DNA of 6,435 nucleotides. It comes from Desulfotignum sp. (GTDB taxonomy: Bacteria; Desulfobacterota; Desulfobacteria; Desulfobacterales; Desulfobacteraceae). The stretch lies in the NCBI GenBank assembly GCA_011390695.1, contig JAABRW010000042.1, forward strand, positions 1 to 6,435, written 5' to 3'. The notes under the pieces are model-generated. The model searched no databases. It had not been told where the DNA came from and saw nothing but the letters and a program-made list of their open reading frames with translations. Both the position numbers and the translations under genes were made by a program. Of the stretch, positions 1 to 5,768 are shown piece by piece; the stretch's first letter is position 1, and each line of letters begins with the position of its first letter.

Positions 1-524
1 GCCAGACCGGATGGCTCCAGGGCAATGCCTATGGGTTTATCCTGGATACCACCATCAACGATTTTGTCAGTGGTGAGGTGGAAGCCGCCATCATCAGATG
101 TGAACAGGAAGCCTGCCCGGATATCATGGTGGTTGAAGGGCAGTCCGGCATGAGAAATCCTTTGGGTCCCTGCGGGGCAGAGATCATTGTATCGGGAAAT
201 ATCAAGGGGGTGGTGCTGCAGCACACCCCCTTCAGAAAATATTTTGACGGTACAGAATCCCTGGGGTGCATGCTGCCGGACATCGACAATGAAATCAAAC
301 TCATTGAAATGTACGGCACCCGGGTGATCGCCGTGACCCTCAACGGTACGGGGGGCACCACGGAAGATCTGGCAGCCTTCCGCAGTGCCCTTGAAAAAAA
401 ATCAGGCATCCCGGTTGTCTGCCCACTGGAAGAATCCATGGAAAAACTGCTGCCCGTTATCCGCAAGTTTGTTCATCACCATGGCCTGCTGCCGGATACC
501 ACAGTTCGAAAACATCATAATTGA
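1..524 (+). CDS. DUF1611 family P-loop protein, DgcN-like (3' part, 5' end outside window)
   Basis: The frame is open from base 3 to the TGA at 522-524, giving 173 C-terminal residues; no start codon is needed inside the window. The GTG at 78 lies inside conserved sequence, so it is not the start. The visible part begins with QTGWLQG, then YGFILD and NDFVSGEVE, followed by VVEGQSG and a GVVLQHTPFRKYFDG segment. This order fits the C-terminal half of DUF1611 (PF07755) proteins; the Walker A loop would lie upstream. Known family: DgcN is described as a D-glutamate N-acetyltransferase acting before an enolase-superfamily N-acetyl-D-glutamate racemase (DgcA). Inference: this protein modifies a D-amino acid or a related compound in the cytoplasm. 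The loop after EGQ reads SGMRNPLGPCG, which looks unlike the EGQG-S/A-L-x-HP form I recall for the family, so the substrate may differ. Only 13 bases separate it from the deacylase, so the two are probably co-transcribed. The family call is fairly sure; the exact reaction is not. Confidence 0.8.
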   Translation, partial: QTGWLQGNAYGFILDTTINDFVSGEVEAAIIRCEQEACPDIMVVEGQSGMRNPLGPCGAEIIVSGNIKGVVLQHTPFRKYFDGTESLGCMLPDIDNEIKLIEMYGTRVIAVTLNGTGGTTEDLAAFRSALEKKSGIPVVCPLEESMEKLLPVIRKFVHHHGLLPDTTVRKHHN

Positions 525-530
525 AAAGGA
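525..530 (+). promoter_or_regulatory. Ribosome binding site that fixes the deacylase start
   Basis: AAAGGA lies 7 bases before the ATG at 538, directly after the stop of the upstream gene. It supports ATG 538 over the in-frame upstream extension to 385, which would lie wholly inside the DUF1611 coding sequence. Confidence 0.75.
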
Positions 531-537
531 AATACAT

Positions 538-2166
538 ATGCAGGATCTGCTGATTACCAACGCCAGAATCATTGACGGTTCAGGCAGTCCCTCATTTGAA
601 GCAAATCTTGCTGTCACCGCCGGGGTCATCACCCACATGGCACCGGACCTGGAAATTTCCTGCCGGAGAACCATCGATGCCGCCGGCCTGGTTGCCTGTC
701 CGGGATTTATCGACATGCACACCCATTCAGATTTCACCCTGCTGCTGGAACCGCATGCGGAAAGCCGGATACGCCAGGGAATAACCACGGAAGTCACCGG
801 TAACTGCGGTGGCTCTCCCGGGCCGGTCATTCCTTCCGGACAAAAAGCGTTTATGGAATACATGACCGATCTGGGAAGGCTTTACAAAAGATGCCTGGCC
901 CCGGAGGATTGGAACTGGGAAACCCTGGATGAATTTTATGATCATCTCTCAGCCCGGGGTACGGCTGTCAACATGGTCCCTTTGGTGGGCCATTCCACGC
1001 TGCGGGCCAATGTCATGGGCTACAGGAGCGGACCGCCTGATCCACAGGAATTGCATCAGATGACCCGCCTGCTTGAAAAAGAACTGGAAAACGGCATTTT
1101 CGGGCTGTCTTCCGGCCTGATTTACCATCCAGGCGCGTTTGCCCGGACAGAGGAACTGACAGCCCTTGCATCGGTTGTCAAAGCATACAACGGCATCTAT
1201 GCCACCCACATGCGCAGTGAAGGAAGATATCTGTTTGATGCGGTGGAAGAAGCCCTGACTGTCGCCCGAAAATCCGGGGTATCGCTGCAGATTTCCCATT
1301 TGAAATGTGAAACCCCGGCCATGTGGGGACAGGGAGACACGCTGCTTGAAACCATTGATCAGGCAAGACAAATGGGGATACAGGTCGATTTTGACCAGTA
1401 TCCGTATACAGCCTATGGAACCAGCCTGCTGGAACTTTTTCCTGTATGGGCAAAGGAAGCCGGATCATCCCGCATGATGGCGCTTTTGTCTGATTCCGCG
1501 GCCAAAAACAAGATTATTGCAGACATGACCCACCGGTCTGACACCTGGGAATATCCCCTGCAGGGCCTGGACTGGGACAGGATCCAGATCGTGGGATACA
1601 CCCGGCCGGAAAATAAGGGATACAATGGCCTGAGCGTGGCGGATCTTTCAGCAGCCCTGGGCCTTGATCCGCTGGAAGCGGTTTTTCAGGTGTTCTGCCA
1701 GGAAAAGGGGGGACTTGGTATGATCGTTTTTGCCATGTCAGAAACAGACCTGATCACCATTTTAAAAGATCCCACCGGCATGGTCGGTTCTGACGGATGT
1801 GCGGCATCCCCTGCAGGCCCTGCCGGGCAATCTCTGGTACATCCGCGGTTTTACGGAACGTTTCCCAGGATACTGGGAACCTATGTCCGTGAAAAACAGG
1901 TCATCTCCCTGGAACAGGCAGTGCACAAGATGACCGGACTGCCGGCAAAAAAACTGGGGTTGACGCACCGGGGACGTATAGAGAAGGAGATGGCGGCGGA
2001 CCTGGTCCTGTTCGACCCGGATACGGTTGCGGATATGGCCTCGTTCACTGATTCCCATCGCTTCCCTGCAGGAATTGTCCATGTGATGGTAAACGGCAGG
2101 CCCGTGCTGCTGAACGGTGAATCGACAGGGGACCTTCCTGGACAGCGGCTTTCAAGGGAGGGATAG
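538..2166 (+). CDS. N-acyl-D-amino-acid deacylase (D-aminoacylase, amidohydrolase superfamily)
   Basis: This cytoplasmic metal-dependent hydrolase of 542 residues removes the acyl group from N-acyl-D-amino acids to give the free D-amino acid and a carboxylate. The N-terminal beta-sandwich segment starts MQDLLITNARIIDGSG. The TIM-barrel metal site follows: H61 and H63 in GFIDMHTHSD, C90 in TGNCGG, H224 in YATHMRSEG, H254 in SHLK and D419 in VGSDG. These match the His-x-His, bridging Cys, two His and Asp set known from D-aminoacylase. The C-terminal part carries HPRFYGTFPRILG (about 435-450), a MTGLPAKKLGL segment, AADLVLFDP and the closing VMVNGRP...TGDLPG pattern of the family. All key residues are present, so it should be active. 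The length is somewhat above the classical Alcaligenes enzyme (about 480). ATG 538 is chosen because it has a ribosome binding site and begins exactly at the family N-terminus. Side-chain preference (Glu, Asp or neutral) cannot be read from the sequence; a dihydroorotase or hydantoinase is less likely because of the Cys ligand and the C-terminal pattern. Confidence 0.9.
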   Translation: MQDLLITNARIIDGSGSPSFEANLAVTAGVITHMAPDLEISCRRTIDAAGLVACPGFIDMHTHSDFTLLLEPHAESRIRQGITTEVTGNCGGSPGPVIPSGQKAFMEYMTDLGRLYKRCLAPEDWNWETLDEFYDHLSARGTAVNMVPLVGHSTLRANVMGYRSGPPDPQELHQMTRLLEKELENGIFGLSSGLIYHPGAFARTEELTALASVVKAYNGIYATHMRSEGRYLFDAVEEALTVARKSGVSLQISHLKCETPAMWGQGDTLLETIDQARQMGIQVDFDQYPYTAYGTSLLELFPVWAKEAGSSRMMALLSDSAAKNKIIADMTHRSDTWEYPLQGLDWDRIQIVGYTRPENKGYNGLSVADLSAALGLDPLEAVFQVFCQEKGGLGMIVFAMSETDLITILKDPTGMVGSDGCAASPAGPAGQSLVHPRFYGTFPRILGTYVREKQVISLEQAVHKMTGLPAKKLGLTHRGRIEKEMAADLVLFDPDTVADMASFTDSHRFPAGIVHVMVNGRPVLLNGESTGDLPGQRLSREG

Positions 2167-2201
2167 GCAGGTGTGCACCGTGGGAAGGGATGAATGGTAT
2201 A

Positions 2202-2218
2202 TTGGCACATTACTTTTT
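2202..2218 (+). promoter_or_regulatory. Weak sigma-54-like promoter candidate
   Basis: TTGGCAC at 2202-2208 matches the -24 element of sigma-54 promoters fully. At the right spacing the -12 element reads TTTTT where the consensus is TTGCT, so the conserved GC is missing. It sits about 33-49 bases before the binding-protein start, a sensible place for a promoter. The match may be chance; no activator site was recognised. Confidence 0.2.
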
Positions 2219-2237
2219 TAACAGGAAACGAACCAAA

Positions 2238-2243
2238 AAGGAG
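2238..2243 (+). promoter_or_regulatory. Ribosome binding site of the binding-protein gene
   Basis: AAGGAG lies 7 bases before ATG 2251. It selects this start over the in-frame upstream GTG at 2194, and the resulting protein begins directly with a signal peptide. Confidence 0.8.
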
Positions 2244-2250
2244 AAGTCAA

Positions 2251-3825
2251 ATGAGAAAGACAATCATTCAGGTATGTATGATGCTGCTGGCAGCATGCAT
2301 TTTTCTGGCACCTGTTCAGGCAGCGGCGGAAAAAGTGCTGTATGCTGCAGGGGACCCAAATGAACTGGGGGTGACAACCTTCAACCCCATCAAGGTGGAA
2401 TTGAGCCATGAGGCCATGAACCTGATCTATGACAAGCTCATCGAGTGGGGGGCGGACGGCAATTTTTATCCGGCACTGATCGCATCCTGGGATATCAGTG
2501 ATGACGGGCTTACCTGGGATTTGGGTTTGCGGCAGGGGGTGACCTTCCATGACGGGTCTCCCTTTGATGCGGAAGTGGTCAAGTGGTTTCTCAAGGAGAT
2601 GGAAACCGGCCCGTCCGCCTATATGGTCGGATCCATTGATACAGTGGAGATCACCGGTCCGTATTCGGTCCGAATGAACCTCAAATACCCGGAACCCAAC
2701 ATGTTTTTCAACATGTCCCAGCCGTTCATGGCTGTCCCGAGCATGGCAGCCTATAAAAAATATGGGGACACTTTCGGCATCAAACAGATTGTCGGATCCG
2801 GGCCGTACAAATTTGAATCCTGGTCTCCGGGAAACGAATTGGTCCTGGTCAAAAATCCGGATTACTCCTGGGGCCCTGACCTGGTTCAAAACAAGGGACC
2901 GGCCCTTATTGATAAAATCGTCTACAAGGATACCAAAGAGGAATCCACCCGTTTTCTGGAACTGAAAACCGGCAAAGTGGATGTTGTTTTCAGCGTCCCC
3001 ACCATGTTCATCAGTAAGATTGAAGAAGATCCGGCCCTGAAAATTGTCCGGATGCCCGGGACCGATCTGTTTCATATGATCATGAACACACAGTCTCCCC
3101 CCCTGGACAATGAACTTGTCAGAAAGGGAATCGCTTTGGCCGTCAACCAGGAAAGCATCACCAAAAACGTATTTGCCGGTGCCGGCAAACCAGCCTATAC
3201 TTATTTGCTGGATACACTGCCCGCAAGCCGTGTAGGAAAAGAGAACGAGATCCGCTTCGATCCAAAAGCTTCCAGGGCCGCCTTTGAAGAGGCGGGGTGG
3301 AAAACCGGACCTGACGGCATTCGGCAGGATAAGGACGGCAACAAACTGGTATTGACACTGCTTGCCAAGAATGAATCCTCCTATCGCCGGTCTGCAGAAG
3401 TGATCCAGGCCCAGCTGGCAGAAGCCGGTGTCGATGCAAAGATCACCCTGATGGATCCCAGTTCCATCAGGGCCCACTATAAAAAAGGAGAGCACCAGCT
3501 GGCTGTCCGATCCTATGAGTGGGAAAATGCCGATATCCTGGAGTGGTTTTTAAACTCCAAGCGCATGGGATATCCCAATGCAGCCATGTGGCATGACAAT
3601 GAATCCGATTACCTGATGCACAAAGCAATGACCCGGTCCCGTACCCAGGAAGAACGGGTGGCAAATTTCACGACCTACCATACCTATCTGCTGAACCGGT
3701 ATGTCTGGGCCCCCTTTTACCAGCCGGATACCGTGTTTGGGGTTGGCAGCCGCGTAGTGCTGCCGGAAAAGAGAATGGCCAGAAAGTTCATGAACATCGG
3801 CATCCTGGACTGGGATATCCAGTAA
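2251..3825 (+). CDS. ABC transporter substrate-binding protein, dipeptide/oligopeptide type (SBP_bac_5)
   Basis: This 524-residue protein belongs to the family 5 extracellular solute-binding proteins (DppA, OppA, NikA, GsiB relatives). It captures the ligand in the periplasm and delivers it to the permeases encoded just downstream. An N-terminal export signal is visible: MRKT followed by a hydrophobic stretch, with a likely signal peptidase I site after VQA (residue 24) or AAA (26). LAAC at 13-16 also fits a lipobox, but the hydrophobic run continues past it, so a soluble periplasmic form is preferred. Family landmarks are FNPI (44-47), YPALIASWDISDDGLTW (73-89), LRQGVTFHDGSPF (93-105) and VGSGPYKFESW (181-191). 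Length is normal for the family and no frame break is seen. Neighbouring genes suggest peptides or acylated amino acids, possibly with D residues, as ligand; this is inference, since binding specificity in this family is poorly readable from sequence. Glutathione or nickel systems share the fold and cannot be excluded. Confidence 0.9.
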   Translation: MRKTIIQVCMMLLAACIFLAPVQAAAEKVLYAAGDPNELGVTTFNPIKVELSHEAMNLIYDKLIEWGADGNFYPALIASWDISDDGLTWDLGLRQGVTFHDGSPFDAEVVKWFLKEMETGPSAYMVGSIDTVEITGPYSVRMNLKYPEPNMFFNMSQPFMAVPSMAAYKKYGDTFGIKQIVGSGPYKFESWSPGNELVLVKNPDYSWGPDLVQNKGPALIDKIVYKDTKEESTRFLELKTGKVDVVFSVPTMFISKIEEDPALKIVRMPGTDLFHMIMNTQSPPLDNELVRKGIALAVNQESITKNVFAGAGKPAYTYLLDTLPASRVGKENEIRFDPKASRAAFEEAGWKTGPDGIRQDKDGNKLVLTLLAKNESSYRRSAEVIQAQLAEAGVDAKITLMDPSSIRAHYKKGEHQLAVRSYEWENADILEWFLNSKRMGYPNAAMWHDNESDYLMHKAMTRSRTQEERVANFTTYHTYLLNRYVWAPFYQPDTVFGVGSRVVLPEKRMARKFMNIGILDWDIQ

Positions 3826-3834
3826 CCGATCCAT

Positions 3835-3865
3835 TTCCTTCCGGCCTTTTGCGGGCCGGAAGGAA
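3835..3865 (+). other. Intercistronic hairpin after the binding-protein gene
   Basis: A perfect 12-bp inverted repeat (TTCCTTCCGGCC at 3835-3846 and its complement at 3854-3865) encloses a 7-base loop, ttttgcg. It starts 10 bases after the stop codon. The following bases (CAAGCACC) are not T-rich, so it is not a standard intrinsic terminator on this strand. The likely role, by analogy with other binding-protein/permease junctions, is to protect the upstream mRNA from 3' decay, or to end part of the transcripts, so that more binding protein than permease is made. Confidence 0.65.
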
Positions 3866-3901
3866 CAAGCACCAACCCCAAGTTTTCCGGAGAAAAAAAC
3901 C

Positions 3902-4828
3902 ATGTGGCAATTTGTTATACGCCGTCTGTTATTGATGATTCCGATATTCTTTGTACTGTCGGTCATTATTTTTTCTCTGATCCATATTGTGCCGGGCAAC
4001 CCCATAGACAATTTGATCGGCCCCGGGATGACCAAGGCACACGAGCAGAAGCTCATCGAAAAATATCACCTGGACAAACCGCTTCCGGTTCAATACGGTA
4101 TCTGGCTGGCCAACCTGTTCAAAGGGGACCTGGGTACATCCATCATTGAAAAACGGCCGGTGACCGAACTGCTGCGCCACCACCTGCCATACAGCCTCTC
4201 CCTGGGGCTTACGGCCATTGCCCTGTCCTTTGTTCTGGGGGTTTCCATGGGCATCTTGTCCGCTGCGGCAAAAGATACCTGGATCGATCATATGGCTATG
4301 GTGGTGGCGCTGTTCGGGGTCACCATTCCGGCTTTCTGGCTGGGATTGATTCTTATCCTGATTTTTGCCGTGTGGTTGAACCTGCTGCCGGTTTCAGGGT
4401 CAGGCACCCTGGTTTCCCTGATTCTGCCGGCGGTAACGGTGGGGTTGGGTGGTGCCGGCCTGATCGCACGCATTACCCGGGTCTCCATGCTCGAGGTGGC
4501 ATCCAAGGATTTTATCGTGATGCTCCACGCCAAAGGGCTGGGGAAAAAAGCGATCCTGTTGAAACATATATTGAGAAATGCCCTGATACCGGTCATTACC
4601 ATTCTGGGTCTCAGGATCGGATGGGTCCTGGGAGGAACGGTGACTGTGGAAATCGTATTTGCACGTCCGGGGCTGGGCCAGATGTTGATCACCGGTCTTT
4701 TCAGACGGGATTATCCGGTGATTCAGGGATCCATGCTGCTGTTGGCCATGGGTATCGTGTTGGGCACGTTTCTGGCCGATGTCCTTTACGCGTTTACCGA
4801 TCCCAGAGTAAGGGATCAGCACCAATGA
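3902..4828 (+). CDS. ABC transporter permease, DppB/OppB type
   Basis: This inner-membrane permease subunit of 308 residues pairs with the next gene product to form the translocation channel. The first membrane segment lies at about 9-30 after the typical MWQFVIRRLLL opening. A periplasmic region follows with the family pattern HLDKPLPVQYGIWLANLFKG (56-75) and DLGTSI. Further hydrophobic segments lie near 97-121, 131-158, 169-189, 229-251 and 275-297, about six in all. The cytoplasmic EAA-type loop that contacts the ATPase spans about 198-231 (HAKGLGKK, then RNALIPV). The motif FARPGLGQ (253-260) and the C-terminal DPRVR ending are also typical. GGAG at 3889-3892 lies 9 bases before the ATG. 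The gene is separated from the binding-protein gene by the hairpin, but the order binding protein, permease, permease, ATPase is the standard one. Its TGA overlaps an ATG (ATGA at 4825-4828) that opens only an 8-codon frame. Confidence 0.93.
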   Translation: MWQFVIRRLLLMIPIFFVLSVIIFSLIHIVPGNPIDNLIGPGMTKAHEQKLIEKYHLDKPLPVQYGIWLANLFKGDLGTSIIEKRPVTELLRHHLPYSLSLGLTAIALSFVLGVSMGILSAAAKDTWIDHMAMVVALFGVTIPAFWLGLILILIFAVWLNLLPVSGSGTLVSLILPAVTVGLGGAGLIARITRVSMLEVASKDFIVMLHAKGLGKKAILLKHILRNALIPVITILGLRIGWVLGGTVTVEIVFARPGLGQMLITGLFRRDYPVIQGSMLLLAMGIVLGTFLADVLYAFTDPRVRDQHQ

Positions 4829-4851
4829 CCAGTTTTCAACAACTGTTTTGA
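4825..4851 (+). other. 8-codon frame (MTSFQQLF) bridging the two permease genes
   Basis: The ATG overlaps the stop of permease 1 as ATGA and is followed by seven codons and TGA at 4849-4851. That TGA overlaps a TTG at 4848 that is in frame with permease 2. One extra T in the tttt run at 4846-4849 would join this piece to permease 2 and give that gene the usual ATGA-overlap start. It may be a broken or misread N-terminus, a coupling mini-ORF, or chance. Confidence 0.3.
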
Positions 4852-4862
4852 TTAACGCCAGA

Positions 4863-5768
4863 ATGGATGCAAAGCGAGCGATTATGGAAACCCATCAGGA
4901 CCAGGAATCGATCATTCCACCGGCCAACCGGTGGATCAGACGGGTGAAAAAAATAAAGTCGAACAAAGCGGGCCTGCTGGGGGCGTTTATTATTGCCGGT
5001 CTTATCCTTGTGGCCCTGACAGCGGATCTGATCTCCCCCTATTCTTACAAAGAGCAGGACCTGACCATGATGAACAGTCCGCCGTCAACCGAACACTTTA
5101 TGGGTACGGATGAATTCGGCCGGGACGTGTTCAGCCGTATCCTCCACGGATCCAGAATATCGGTTTATGTCGGGGTGGTTTCCGTGGGCCTGTCGGTGTT
5201 GCTGGGATCGCTGCTGGGAGCCATTGCCGGATATTACGGGGGGCTGCTGGACAGGGGCCTTTCTTTGATAACGGACCTGACCTGGTCCCTGCCCGAGATC
5301 CTGGTGGCTCTTTTGCTGGTTGCCGTGGTGGGTGCCGGGGTAGAATGTGTGATCATTGCCATTGCACTGACCTATTGGGCCCAATACGCCCGGCTGATCA
5401 GGGGGCAGATCCTGATGCTCAAAAACGAAATCTATGTGGAAGCCACCCGGTCCCTGGGGGCGACCGACTTTACGATTCTGTTCAAGCACCTGTTCCCCAA
5501 CGCCATTGCACCGGTCATTGTGGCCGCCACCATCGGTATCGGACAGGCCATTGTGCTGGAGGCCACTTTAGGATTCCTGGGCATGGGTGCCCAGCCCCCC
5601 ACACCCAGCTGGGGGGCCATGATGAGCAACGGCACCGCCTACCTGTTCATTTCTCCCTGGGTGATCATCTTTCCAGGTCTTGCCATGATGATCACGGTGT
5701 TTGGCTTCAATCTTTTCGGAGACGTGCTGGTGGATATCATGGATATCCGGGAGGATACCCTGAAATGA
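4863..5768 (+). CDS. ABC transporter permease, DppC/OppC type
   Basis: This second inner-membrane permease subunit has 301 residues from ATG 4863. A charged N-terminus (RWIRRVKKIKSNK, 23-35) precedes membrane segment 1 (about 37-57), the arrangement of the OppC N-terminal domain. The family signature HFMGTDEFGRDVFSRILHGS (78-97) follows. Further hydrophobic stretches lie near 101-124, 146-170, 214-236 and 268-290. The cytoplasmic EAA-type loop is at about 189-217 (E193, A194, G199, P212), and FLGMGAQPPTPSWG lies after it, as in relatives. The start is uncertain: ATG 4863 has no clear ribosome binding site; ATG 4884 has a weak purine-rich stretch (AAAGCGAG) before it; TTG 4848 has none. Whichever is used, translation is probably helped by ribosomes ending on permease 1, 34-55 bases upstream. 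The end is secure: the TGA at 5766-5768 overlaps the ATPase start. The function is clear from the signature and neighbours; only the first 20 or so residues are in doubt. Confidence 0.92.
   Translation: MDAKRAIMETHQDQESIIPPANRWIRRVKKIKSNKAGLLGAFIIAGLILVALTADLISPYSYKEQDLTMMNSPPSTEHFMGTDEFGRDVFSRILHGSRISVYVGVVSVGLSVLLGSLLGAIAGYYGGLLDRGLSLITDLTWSLPEILVALLLVAVVGAGVECVIIAIALTYWAQYARLIRGQILMLKNEIYVEATRSLGATDFTILFKHLFPNAIAPVIVAATIGIGQAIVLEATLGFLGMGAQPPTPSWGAMMSNGTAYLFISPWVIIFPGLAMMITVFGFNLFGDVLVDIMDIREDTLK
5749..5754 (+). promoter_or_regulatory. Ribosome binding site of the ATPase gene inside permease 2
   Basis: GGGAGG within the last codons of permease 2 lies 10 bases before ATG 5765. Together with the ATGA overlap it supports this start and translational coupling. 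Confidence 0.65.

Larger units (their letters stand above)
2167..2250 (+). other. Intergenic spacer, deacylase to binding protein
   Basis: This 84-base spacer shows no stem followed by a T-tract, so transcription from the deacylase can probably continue into the transporter genes. It holds an AT-rich stretch around 2195-2220 with a TTGGCAC element, and the ribosome binding site of the next gene. Confidence 0.6.

Noticed and set aside
78..80. GTG as start of a short 148-residue protein
   Set aside because: Conserved DUF1611 sequence continues upstream in the same frame to the window edge, so the GTG codes an internal valine.
385..537. In-frame upstream extension of the deacylase frame, overlapping the DUF1611 gene by 140 bases
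   Set aside because: The extra residues do not resemble the family, the region is fully accounted for by the DUF1611 frame, and ATG 538 has a good ribosome binding site.
2218..3495. Long open frame of 425 codons on the minus strand, antisense to the binding protein
   Set aside because: Its translation shows no recognisable domain, it is fully covered by a clear family 5 binding protein, and frames of this kind arise from codon bias on the opposite strand.
3835..3865. Hairpin as a rho-independent terminator
   Set aside because: No T-run follows the stem on either strand, and the downstream permease belongs to the same transporter.
4372..4851. Second plus-strand frame inside permease 1, ending in MTSFQQLF
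   Set aside because: The body is a shadow of the permease in another frame; only its last eight codons from ATG 4825 are worth noting and are listed separately.
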